Assembly: GCA_018821685.1 (NCBI GenBank)
Contig: JAHJLO010000057.1
Span: 1-13,295, forward strand
DNA: 13,295 bases
Direction of reading: 5' to 3'
Origin: Patescibacteria group bacterium
Lineage (GTDB): Bacteria > Patescibacteriota > Minisyncoccia > Phycocordibacterales > UBA12079
Shown: positions 1 to 6,411 of the stretch, piece after piece
Numbering within the stretch: position 1 is the stretch's first letter
How the letters are laid out: every line of letters starts with the position of its first letter
Made by a program: the position numbers and the translations under genes
The notes under the pieces: generated by a model
The model's input: only the letters and a program-made list of their open reading frames with translations
The model's database searches: none
What the model was told of the DNA's origin: nothing

Positions 1-66
1 ATGCATTATACACTATTTTAAATTTAAATAAAACCTATCTATGGATAAATTCTAATAACGCTTTTA

Positions 67-98
67 GTTCTATCTTTCTAAGTATTTAAAGATAGAAC
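67..98. other. Inverted repeat, possible terminator
   Basis: A perfect 11-base inverted repeat (GTTCTATCTTT at 67-77 and its complement at 88-98) encloses a 10-base loop and is followed by CCTTTT. It could be a weak terminator of a gene left of the window, or a regulatory hairpin ahead of the signalling cluster. The stem is AT-rich and the T-tail short, so a terminator role is uncertain. I see no gene in bases 1-161. Confidence 0.45.
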
Positions 99-147
99 CT
101 TTTGAGTTATCAACCTATCGGTGTGGGTTCGGATTAACAATTTGGGT

Positions 148-153
148 TATAAT
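148..153 (+). promoter_or_regulatory. TATAAT -10 box of the signalling cluster
   Basis: A consensus TATAAT ends only eight bases before the ATG at 162, so transcription would start at or within a base or two of the start codon, giving a leaderless or nearly leaderless message. No convincing -35 hexamer is seen about 17 bases upstream. No Shine-Dalgarno sequence precedes the ATG, which agrees with leaderless translation. Confidence 0.6.
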
Positions 154-161
154 ATATCTAA

Positions 162-521
162 ATGAAAAAAGTTTTAATAATAGATGATAATAAAGCTTAC
201 AGAGAGACTTTGAAAATTGTTTTAGAGAGTAAAGGTTATATTGTTGAAATTGCTGTCGACGGGGAAGAGGGAAAATCTAAAATAATATCGGAAAATCCTG
301 ATTTAATTTTGCTGGACGTGGTGATGCCAAAAGAAAATGGAATTTCTTTGTTGGAGGAAATAAAAAAAAATGAATTGATGAATAAAATTCCAGTGATTGT
401 TTCTTCGAGTTATCCGGGAGCTAAAGAGTTGACTGAAGGATTTGGGGTTAATGCATTTATTACTAAGGCAGACTTGACCACGGAAGAAATCGTGAATAAA
501 ATTGAAAAATTTTTAAGTTAA
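162..521 (+). CDS. Stand-alone response-regulator receiver protein
   Basis: A 119-residue CheY-like receiver domain with no output domain. Visible hallmarks are the acidic pair Asp8-Asp9 after the first strand (VLIIDDN), the phospho-acceptor Asp52 (LLDVVMP), the Ser cluster at 81-83 in the switch Ser/Thr position and Lys102 (FITKAD). The whole chain is one receiver fold, the usual length for a single-domain regulator. It probably takes phosphate from the histidine kinase encoded at 1240-2982 and passes the signal by protein contact, since no DNA-binding or enzymatic domain follows. It opens a five-gene same-strand cluster that ends with a second receiver of the same kind. The start is placed at the first ATG, directly behind a strong -10 box. 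Confidence 0.93.
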   Translation: MKKVLIIDDNKAYRETLKIVLESKGYIVEIAVDGEEGKSKIISENPDLILLDVVMPKENGISLLEEIKKNELMNKIPVIVSSSYPGAKELTEGFGVNAFITKADLTTEEIVNKIEKFLS

Positions 522-566
522 AATTTAAAAAGGTCGGAATTATTAAGAGTTTAAATAATATTTTTT

Positions 567-848
567 ATGGCTGATAACGAACAATACAAGGTTCTCTTAA
601 CAGAGATAATTAAAAAACAAATTGTTATTTTAGGTCCGGATATTTCTGTTTTAAAAGCGCGAAATATTTTAGGTCTTACCGTTGAAGATGATGGGACCGT
701 TGTTTCTATTGAGGGAGATCCTCAAGAAGTTTTGCAAGGACTTATCGATGAATATGTTAGTTTGTCCGGACTTATTGTTAAAAATATCGTTGGTACAATT
801 ATGACAAAATACCCAGGAATAAAGATTTCTGTTGAGGGAAACGTCTAA
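567..848 (+). CDS. Small protein of unknown function, signalling cluster
   Basis: A 93-residue soluble protein that I cannot assign to a named family. It begins with an amphipathic, lysine-containing helix (residues 5-19), followed by strand-like segments including IVILGPDIS and TVVSIEGDP, then a long predicted helix (about 52-78) beginning after GDPQEVLQ. It has no cysteines, no membrane segment and no signal peptide. It sits 45 bases after the first receiver gene and before a membrane protein and the histidine kinase, so it may be an adaptor, scaffold or output partner of that pathway. That role is inferred from position only. No Shine-Dalgarno sequence is evident. Coding is supported by a clean open frame with codon use like its neighbours. 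Confidence 0.75.
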   Translation: MADNEQYKVLLTEIIKKQIVILGPDISVLKARNILGLTVEDDGTVVSIEGDPQEVLQGLIDEYVSLSGLIVKNIVGTIMTKYPGIKISVEGNV

Positions 849-889
849 AATAAATTACCAGCAATAATTTAAAAAATTATAAAATTAAT

Positions 890-1222
890 ATGATATTAGA
901 AATGACTAGAACTATTATCTTGGCCGTTGGATGGCCCGTACTTATCGCTGGAAGCGTGTATCTTGTTTTCCAAGGGAGAAAAGTCTATGGCATGGTTAAA
1001 GATTCTCTTGTTGGAAAAATTACAAAAGCGCTTGTTGTTACTATGCTAGTTGAAATGTACAGTTTGGGAATAATTACAACTATGTATATGTTAGACAACA
1101 TAAACGCCGTTCGTTGGGGAGTGCTGGTCTTTGCTCTTTGGTTCATTGTCTTTATTTGGACAATAAAAACAATTAGAGCCGCTCAAAAAGAGATTGCTCA
1201 TATGGCAGGAGATTCAAACTAA
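890..1222 (+). CDS. Small three-helix membrane protein, signalling cluster
   Basis: A 110-residue integral membrane protein of unrecognised family. Hydrophobic segments at about residues 7-28, 43-66 and 74-93 are separated by short charged turns (GRKVYGMVKD and DNINAVRW), and a charged amphipathic tail (KTIRAAQKEIAH) follows the last helix. It lies 17 bases ahead of the histidine kinase gene and on the same strand, so it may be a membrane sensor or anchor for that kinase, whose own membrane part is a single short helix. This link is inference from neighbourhood. An alternative start at Met5 (902) would leave the helices intact. Confidence 0.75.
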   Translation: MILEMTRTIILAVGWPVLIAGSVYLVFQGRKVYGMVKDSLVGKITKALVVTMLVEMYSLGIITTMYMLDNINAVRWGVLVFALWFIVFIWTIKTIRAAQKEIAHMAGDSN

Positions 1223-1239
1223 ACTTTTTACTTTACACT

Positions 1240-2982
1240 ATGCAATACTTTTTTATAGGACTATTAGCTGTAGGAGCTGTTTCGTCTTGGGCCTATGTTT
1301 TTTTTAAAGTTAAATTACTAAAGGCTGATTTAATTTTGAAAGAAGAGGGTATAAATAATAAGATGTACGAATTAGCTATTTTGAAAGAGCTCGGAGATCG
1401 AGTTGGTTATTCTCTTGATATTCATCAAATAGTTGATATTATTACGGGCTCCCTGAATCAATTTATTGAATACAGTGCTGTTTCCTATATGTTAGTAGAC
1501 CCTGAGAAAGTTTTGTTTAAAATCCACTTAGAAAAATCAGTTCATCGAGGTTTTGTTGATGACGTAAAAAACAGAATGTTGGGATCGCTTTCCGCGTTGT
1601 TAAACAAAGAATTTAAAACAGGGGATATAAATGAAGTTTTGTCCGGAGCTATTTTAATCGAGGATGTCGAGAGCGAGGTTAATTCTTTTTTCAACATCCC
1701 TCTTGTTATTGGTGGAAAGGTCGTCGGAATTCTTACTGTTGCACATACAGAAGCCGGTTTGTATAAAGAAGATGAGATGACTATTCTATATAAAATAACA
1801 AATCAGGCTTCCAAAGCTGTAACAAGATTACAAGAAGTTGTTTCAACTGAGCAAAGAAAACTTAACGCCATGGTTGAAAGTATGGATGACGGGGTTGTTA
1901 TGACGGATCTTGATTACCGAATCCTTGTAATAAATCCAGCTGCAAAAAAAGCCATAGGTCTTGAAGGAAAAGAAGAATTTAGTATTTTTGATTTCATTGA
2001 TAATTTAGGTGGCAAATTTGATATAAGGGGTCGTCTAGAAGAAAGTGTAAAGCTGAAGAAAGATTATTCTTCTGAAAGGATTTTGCTTGGTGATAGATTT
2101 TTCAAAATTTTTGTTTTCCCCGTAAAAAATAAAGTTTATTCTGGCCAAGAGGAAATTTTGGGTGGGGTAGTAATTTTCCATGATATTACTTCTCAGGTAG
2201 AAATGGAAAAAATACAGAAAGATTTTACTTCAATGCTTGTTCATGAGTTGAGGTCACCTCTTGATGGAATAAAAAGGATAAGTAGTGTTTTGAGAAATAA
2301 AAAAATTAAATTAGAAGATGAACAGTATCAAGAATATCTTCAGATGATATTTCAAAATTCTTCAAGTATGCTCAATTTAGTTAGTGATATATTGGATGTT
2401 TCTAAATTAGAAGCAGGAGAGTTTGTTGTGAAGAAGAGACCTTCAAATATTGTTGAGGCTGTTAGTAGGAGAATTAGTTTTTATGAAATATCAGCTAAAG
2501 ATTTAGGAGTAAATATTAATATTAGTTTTGGTCAAAATATACCAGAAACATTTTCTTTTGATATCGAAGGAATAGAACATGTTTTAAATAATTTGATTTC
2601 CAACGCACTAAAGTTTACTGGTAAAAATGGTGAAATTAATTTATCGGTTTTTGTTCATAGTAAAGGTTCAAATATCCAAGATGAGGCCAAATTAGCTGGT
2701 TATAAGCAAAAATTTAGGCTTCCCTTGGAAGAGAAGAAGGAATTAGGTCTAGTTGTTTTAGTATCTGATACAGGAATTGGAATAAAAGAAGAAGGTACAA
2801 AAAATATTTTTAAAAAATTTAAACAACTTGATTCCAATATCCCTGACTCTAAAAAACAGAAAGGAACTGGTCTTGGGTTAGTTATTTCTAAAGGGATTAT
2901 TGAGGGTCATGGTGGAGAAATTGGTGTTGTCTCTGAGGAGGGTGTGGGAAGTACATTTTTCTTTACTATACCCCTAGAGTAA
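1240..2982 (+). CDS. Membrane-anchored GAF/PAS sensor histidine kinase
   Basis: A 580-residue sensor kinase. Residues 3-23 form one N-terminal membrane helix; a coiled linker leads to a GAF-like domain (about 45-195), then a PAS domain (about 205-320, with the typical VINPAAKKAIG). The dimerisation and phosphotransfer helix carries His335 in VHELRSP. The ATPase domain shows the N box (NNLISNALKF, 450-459), the G1 box DTGIGI (510-515), an FKKF segment and the G2 box GTGLGL (542-547). All catalytic boxes are intact, so it should autophosphorylate on His335. There is no extracellular sensor loop, so it probably senses cytosolic ligands through GAF or PAS, or works with the three-helix protein encoded just upstream. 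The receivers on both sides are the likely phosphate acceptors. No attached receiver or HPt domain is present. Confidence 0.95.
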   Translation: MQYFFIGLLAVGAVSSWAYVFFKVKLLKADLILKEEGINNKMYELAILKELGDRVGYSLDIHQIVDIITGSLNQFIEYSAVSYMLVDPEKVLFKIHLEKSVHRGFVDDVKNRMLGSLSALLNKEFKTGDINEVLSGAILIEDVESEVNSFFNIPLVIGGKVVGILTVAHTEAGLYKEDEMTILYKITNQASKAVTRLQEVVSTEQRKLNAMVESMDDGVVMTDLDYRILVINPAAKKAIGLEGKEEFSIFDFIDNLGGKFDIRGRLEESVKLKKDYSSERILLGDRFFKIFVFPVKNKVYSGQEEILGGVVIFHDITSQVEMEKIQKDFTSMLVHELRSPLDGIKRISSVLRNKKIKLEDEQYQEYLQMIFQNSSSMLNLVSDILDVSKLEAGEFVVKKRPSNIVEAVSRRISFYEISAKDLGVNINISFGQNIPETFSFDIEGIEHVLNNLISNALKFTGKNGEINLSVFVHSKGSNIQDEAKLAGYKQKFRLPLEEKKELGLVVLVSDTGIGIKEEGTKNIFKKFKQLDSNIPDSKKQKGTGLGLVISKGIIEGHGGEIGVVSEEGVGSTFFFTIPLE

Positions 2983-3001
2983 TTACTGGTATTATATGAT
3001 G

Positions 3002-3007
3002 TATAAT
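3002..3007 (+). promoter_or_regulatory. TATAAT -10 box before the second receiver gene
   Basis: A consensus TATAAT lies 20 bases after the kinase stop codon and 32 bases before the ATG at 3040. It would give a short leader of about 25 bases. A clear -35 box is not seen, so the second receiver may have its own promoter as well as read-through from the kinase gene. Confidence 0.5.
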
Positions 3008-3039
3008 AGTTATTAGCGATTTAAATTGTTTTAAAAGAT

Positions 3040-3414
3040 ATGAAGAAAATTTTAATAATAGATGACGATGCTACTTTTAGAAAAACACTTTCTGATTCAT
3101 TGTCTCCTGATAAATATATTGTCTCAACCGCTGTGAACGGAAAAGATGGTTTAGAAAAAATAAAAAATGATAAGCCAGATTTAATAATTTTAGATATTTC
3201 AATGCCAGAAATGGGGGGGATTGAGTTATTACAAAATTTGAAAGAAGAAAGTATTAACGTTCCTATTTTAATCGCTTCCCAACTTTCTCAAATCGAAGTA
3301 GTTAGCGAAAGTATTGAAACCGGGGTTAATATTGGGGTTAAAGGTTATATTCTTAAGGCTTCTGAAAGCTTGGATATGATAATTCAAACAATAGAAAAAA
3401 CTTTAGCGCAGTAA
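3040..3414 (+). CDS. Stand-alone response-regulator receiver protein
   Basis: A 124-residue single receiver domain closely resembling the one at 162-521. It has Asp8-Asp9-Asp10 after the first strand (ILIIDDD), phospho-acceptor Asp52 (IILDISMP), Ser80 at the switch position and Lys106 (YILKAS). There is no output domain. A short insertion (ETGVNIGVKG, about 93-102) before the last strand distinguishes it from the first receiver. It is 57 bases downstream of the kinase, with its own likely -10 box, and is followed by a hairpin terminator. Having two output-less receivers around one kinase suggests either a phosphate sink plus an effector, or two separate protein targets; the sequence does not say which. 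Confidence 0.93.
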   Translation: MKKILIIDDDATFRKTLSDSLSPDKYIVSTAVNGKDGLEKIKNDKPDLIILDISMPEMGGIELLQNLKEESINVPILIASQLSQIEVVSESIETGVNIGVKGYILKASESLDMIIQTIEKTLAQ

Positions 3415-3435
3415 TTTTGATTAGATTTAAGATTC

Positions 3436-3472
3436 AATAAAAATATCGTTTATAATAGACGATATTTTTATT
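3436..3472 (+). terminator. Hairpin terminator after the signalling cluster
   Basis: A 14-base-pair stem (3436-3449 with 3459-3472) encloses a nine-base loop, and the T-rich 3' arm (ATATTTTTATTTT) can serve as the release tract. It lies 21 bases after the second receiver gene. The loop itself contains TATAAT (3451-3456), which is probably a chance match. Confidence 0.75.
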
Positions 3473-3565
3473 TTGATTGATTACTTGATGACGATGAAAA
3501 ATCATTGCTTTAAAGTGTTAAAAAGCATAGAATTGTGGTATTAGATAATACTTAATATAAAAAAT

Positions 3566-4285
3566 ATGGATAATTTCAATAAAAGAAAAGGAGGTGGTGG
3601 AAAAGGAAGAAGTTTCGGTGGTGATAGAGGAGGAAATAGAAGCTTCGGAGGTAATCGAGGTGGGGGTAAAAGTTTTGGAGGAGGGCGAGATAGAGATCGC
3701 TCATCTGTACAAATGCACAATACAATCTGTAGCGATTGTGGAAAAAATTGTGAAGTTCCTTTTAAACCAACTGGTGATAAACCTGTTTTTTGTAGCGATT
3801 GTTTCAGGGATAAAAGAGGTGATTCTCGAGATAATAATAGTAGCCGAGGTGGTGAAAAAAGATTTGAAAACAAGAAACCTTTCCAAAGTGAGAGAGGAAA
3901 TGATACCCAGAATTATAAATCACAGTTTGAAATGTTAAATACAAAATTGGATAAGATTCTTCGGGCTTTAAATCCTGATATTACAGAAGAGGTGGAAGCT
4001 ATTTTAGAAGCTCCAAAATATAAGAAAATTGAACAAGCTCCTAAAAAAGAAGTTGATATCGTAGCTCTTAAAAAAGTACTTGATAAAACAACAGGAAAGA
4101 AAGCAGAGAAGAAAGTAGTAGCTAAAAAAGCTGTTGCAAAGAAGGCTCCTGTTAAAAAAGCACCAGCGAAAAAAGTAGTGACTAAGACACCTGCTAAGAA
4201 AGTAGCTGTTAAAAAAGTTGTTGCTAAAAAAGCACCGGCTAAGAAAGTTGTTGCTAAAAAAGTAGTTGCAAAAAAGAAAAAATAA
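3566..4285 (+). CDS. Basic zinc-ribbon protein with RGG head and lysine-rich tail
   Basis: A 239-residue, probably nucleic-acid-binding protein in three parts. Residues 7-46 are a glycine/arginine-rich RGG-like segment with repeated SFGG units. Residues 55-79 hold a CxxC-x17-CxxC zinc ribbon (Cys55, 58, 76, 79) with an extra Cys62 and the segment EVPFKPTGDKPVF, a known pattern in Candidate Phyla Radiation proteins. A short helical stretch (about 118-135) may oligomerise. From about residue 178 to the end the chain is a run of KKAPAKKVV-type units like the tail of histone H1. RGG and lysine tails usually bind RNA or DNA without strong sequence preference, so an RNA chaperone, ribosome-associated or nucleoid role is likely; which one is not decidable. 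The gene stands alone between two terminators. Confidence 0.88.
   Translation: MDNFNKRKGGGGKGRSFGGDRGGNRSFGGNRGGGKSFGGGRDRDRSSVQMHNTICSDCGKNCEVPFKPTGDKPVFCSDCFRDKRGDSRDNNSSRGGEKRFENKKPFQSERGNDTQNYKSQFEMLNTKLDKILRALNPDITEEVEAILEAPKYKKIEQAPKKEVDIVALKKVLDKTTGKKAEKKVVAKKAVAKKAPVKKAPAKKVVTKTPAKKVAVKKVVAKKAPAKKVVAKKVVAKKKK
4097..4282 (+). repeat. Degenerate lysine/alanine codon repeat
   Basis: This stretch encodes about 62 residues made almost only of Lys, Ala, Val, Pro and Thr in short units of the type AKKVV, AKKAP and VKKV. At DNA level it is a degenerate repeat of GCTAAAAAAG-like blocks. Its length is likely to vary between related strains through slippage or recombination. Confidence 0.7.
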
Positions 4286-4293
4286 TTTAAACC

Positions 4294-4341
4294 AAAATAA
4301 AAAATCCGCAGTAACTTGAGTTACTGCGGATTTTTTATTTT
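4294..4341. terminator. Strong hairpin terminator
   Basis: A 22-base-pair stem (4294-4315 with 4320-4341) carries the GC-rich core TCCGCAGTAAC, a TTGA loop and A/T tracts on both sides. The T-run TTTTTTATTTT follows the core on the plus strand, and the matching A-run would make it work on the minus strand as well. It closes the zinc-ribbon gene and insulates the downstream mannose operon. Confidence 0.92.
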
Positions 4342-4435
4342 AATATATTTGCTGAATAAACCTTATAACATACAAGTCTATATTATTATTAATTGAAAGT
4401 AGGAGAGAGTGCTAGATATACACCTTTTTAAAATA

Positions 4436-4463
4436 TTTGTGGGATATTTTTTTGTGATATAAT
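4436..4463 (+). promoter_or_regulatory. Extended -10 promoter of the mannose operon
   Basis: The extended -10 element TGATATAAT spans 4455-4463, and a weak -35-like TTTGTG at 4436-4441 is 16 bases upstream. Transcription should start around 4469-4471. The -10 box overlaps the ATG at 4462, so that ATG would not be on the message; this decides in favour of the next in-frame ATG at 4510. Confidence 0.7.
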
Positions 4464-4509
4464 GATTGTTAACAACGTTAAAAATATAGAAAATAATTTT
4501 AAAAGACCA

Positions 4510-4872
4510 ATGAATAACCAAGTAATAAAAACCTATACCGAAGAAAGACCTTGGGGTAAATTTGAAAGATTTACTAATAACGAAGAAACTACAGTTAAAA
4601 TAATAACAGTAAAACCTGGGGAAAAACTAAGTCTTCAGTACCATGAGCATCGAAGTGAATTTTGGAGGATAGTATCGGGTGATGGTAGAGTTACTGTGGG
4701 AGAAGAAATCACTGAAGTTAAAAAAGGAGATGAATTTTTTATCCCTATTGGAGAAAAACATACAGTAGAAGGAGGGGAAAAAGAGATGATTTTCTTAGAA
4801 ATTGCCTTTGGACATTTTGACGAGGACGATATAATTCGTTTAGAAGATAAATATGGTAGACATAACCAATAA
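4510..4872 (+). CDS. Cupin-type mannose-6-phosphate isomerase
   Basis: A 120-residue single-domain cupin of the mannose-6-phosphate isomerase type 2 family, the domain also found at the C-terminus of ManC/AlgA-type bifunctional enzymes. From Met at 4510 it shows ERPWGKFERF, the metal-binding run QYHEHRSEFW with His45, His47 and Glu50, the second cupin motif with His84, and the family signature EDDIIRLEDKYGR near the end. The expected reaction is mannose 6-phosphate to fructose 6-phosphate. The frame is open from an ATG at 4462, but that codon lies inside the -10 box and the extra 16 residues look non-conserved, so 4510 is preferred. It is the first gene of the operon and overlaps the next by 20 bases. 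A general sugar-binding cupin is the alternative, but the signature makes the isomerase call likely. Confidence 0.88.
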   Translation: MNNQVIKTYTEERPWGKFERFTNNEETTVKIITVKPGEKLSLQYHEHRSEFWRIVSGDGRVTVGEEITEVKKGDEFFIPIGEKHTVEGGEKEMIFLEIAFGHFDEDDIIRLEDKYGRHNQ

Positions 4873-6409
4873 AAAAAATCTGAATCCCGGTTACACCGTA
4901 AATAATTACTTGTATAAAGATAAACAAGTAAGATATTATGGTGATTTTTTTATTAATATAGCTTTTTCAGAAGATGGAGAAAATTGGTTAGATTCTGGTT
5001 GCGTCGTTCTCGGTCCAAAAGATAATTCTTTTGATTATAATTCGCTGACGGTTATGGGAACGGTTCTCACTACAGCAGGAATTTTGGTTATCTATGATAG
5101 TTCTTGGCATACTGAAAATCTTGTTCATATTCGAGTTGGTATGGCACTTTTTGATCCGGAGGAGCCCATGAAACTTCTTTGGAGAAGTGAAAACCCTCTT
5201 TATCAATACGAATTTAAAACAAAAGAGATTGTCACCCCTGAAAAAGCGGTGCAGGAGGGGGAAGAGCTTTCGTTGTCTTGGACTTCAAATCTTTCTAATG
5301 GTTTTGAAGTTAATATTCCCCATCCCTATCTTTTCTTAGGTAAAGATAAAAGAAATAAAAAAGCCCTAGATAAAATAAAACAAGATTTTAATGTTAGCCG
5401 TCACCAAAATAATCCAATTATTGAGCCTATAAATGAAAATGAATGGGAGTCAAAAGCCACATTTAATCCAGCAGCTATTTATGCAGGAGGAAAGGTTCAT
5501 CTTATTTACCGGGCCATTGGCCATAATGATATGTCAGTTTTGGGCTATGTTTCCAGTGAAAATGGATTTGAAATAAATGAGAGACTTTCCCACCCTATTT
5601 ATATGGGTAAGGGAAAAAACGAACAGGCTTCTAAGAAAAAGAAATCAGGGGTATCACCAATCTCCTATATTTCGGGTGGAGGAGGGGAGGGAGGTTGTGA
5701 AGATCCTCGGCTTACATTAGTTGAAGATACTTTGTACCTGACTTATACTGCTTTTGATGGTTGGGGTTCTTTAAGAATGGCTTTATCTTCAATTAGTTTG
5801 AAGGATTTTCTTAAGAAAGAATGGAATTGGAAAAAACCTATTACGATTTCTCCACCAGGAGAAATACACAAAAATTGGGTTATTTTCCCTGAAAAAATAA
5901 ATGGAAAGTTCGCTGTTTTGCACTCAATTAATCCAGATATTTCTGTAGAATATTTAGAAAATTTAGATTTCAGAGATGACAATAAATATGTAAAAGGTTT
6001 TTTTAGCACGGCAAAGAATAAGGGCCGTTGGGATAGTTGGGTTAGGGGAGCTGGACCTCCTCCAATTAAAACCAGTAAAGGGTGGTTGTTACTTTATCAC
6101 GCCATGGATGTCTATGGTGACCCTGATAGATATAAAATGGGGGCAATGATTTTAGACTTGGAAGACCCTCAAAAGATAATAGCAAGAAGCAAGGAACCTA
6201 TTTTAGAACCAGATGAACATTATGAAAATGATGGGTGGAAAGCTGGAGTTTTGTATTGTTGTGGAGCCGTAGAAAAAGAAGGGCAACTTTTAATTTATTA
6301 TGGTGGAGCTGATACAGTCTCATGTGTTGCTGAAACTAATCTAGAAGAATTTGTCGAAAAAATAATAGATTCAGAAAATCCAAAAATTAAAATTAGAAGA
6401 AATAAATAA
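4853..6409 (+). CDS. GH130-type beta-mannoside phosphorylase/hydrolase-like protein
   Basis: A 518-residue cytosolic protein (no signal peptide). Residues about 186-505 form a five-bladed GH130-type propeller: NPIIEP, TFNPAA, LIYRAIG, the GGCEDPRLT motif (EDPR at 283-286) that in this family carries an essential acidic residue, FPEKINGKF, RGAGPPP, a YHAMD strand and the closing IYYGGAD. Family members cleave or phosphorolyse beta-mannosides, phosphorylases giving mannose 1-phosphate. Residues about 28-120 look like one or two extra propeller blades without an EDPR motif (compare MALFDPEEPMKLLWRSENPL with MILDLEDPQKIIARSKEPIL at 432-451), perhaps a remnant of another GH130 domain. A lysine- and glycine-rich insertion (about 252-281) precedes EDPR. 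Whether it is a phosphorylase, hydrolase or mannosyltransferase cannot be told by eye. Start overlaps the isomerase by 20 bases. Confidence 0.85.
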   Translation: MVDITNKKNLNPGYTVNNYLYKDKQVRYYGDFFINIAFSEDGENWLDSGCVVLGPKDNSFDYNSLTVMGTVLTTAGILVIYDSSWHTENLVHIRVGMALFDPEEPMKLLWRSENPLYQYEFKTKEIVTPEKAVQEGEELSLSWTSNLSNGFEVNIPHPYLFLGKDKRNKKALDKIKQDFNVSRHQNNPIIEPINENEWESKATFNPAAIYAGGKVHLIYRAIGHNDMSVLGYVSSENGFEINERLSHPIYMGKGKNEQASKKKKSGVSPISYISGGGGEGGCEDPRLTLVEDTLYLTYTAFDGWGSLRMALSSISLKDFLKKEWNWKKPITISPPGEIHKNWVIFPEKINGKFAVLHSINPDISVEYLENLDFRDDNKYVKGFFSTAKNKGRWDSWVRGAGPPPIKTSKGWLLLYHAMDVYGDPDRYKMGAMILDLEDPQKIIARSKEPILEPDEHYENDGWKAGVLYCCGAVEKEGQLLIYYGGADTVSCVAETNLEEFVEKIIDSENPKIKIRRNK

Positions 6410-6411
6410 TC

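Noticed and set aside
1..161. Possible small gene or RNA left of the first receiver gene
   Set aside because: ATG-initiated frames stop within a few codons and no tRNA-like or other RNA fold is apparent beyond the one hairpin.
3451..3456. TATAAT box in the loop after the second receiver gene
   Set aside because: It lies in the loop of a terminator hairpin and has no gene at suitable distance; AT-rich DNA gives such matches by chance.
3501..3530. Imperfect inverted repeat TGCTTT / AAAGCA upstream of the zinc-ribbon gene
   Set aside because: Six-base arms in AT-rich DNA with mismatched inner bases; no convincing regulator or promoter geometry.
3541..3873. Minus-strand open frame rich in Pro and Leu, opposite the zinc-ribbon gene
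   Set aside because: It is the antisense shadow of the glycine- and lysine-rich codons of the plus-strand gene; it has no promoter or family signature.
3594..3938. Second plus-strand frame inside the zinc-ribbon gene
   Set aside because: A repetitive Glu/Val-rich frame created by the same low-complexity codons; the CxxC-x17-CxxC frame is clearly the real one.
4462..4509. N-terminal extension of the isomerase from ATG 4462
   Set aside because: The ATG lies within the TATAAT box, so it should not be in the transcript, and the 16 extra residues do not look like family sequence.
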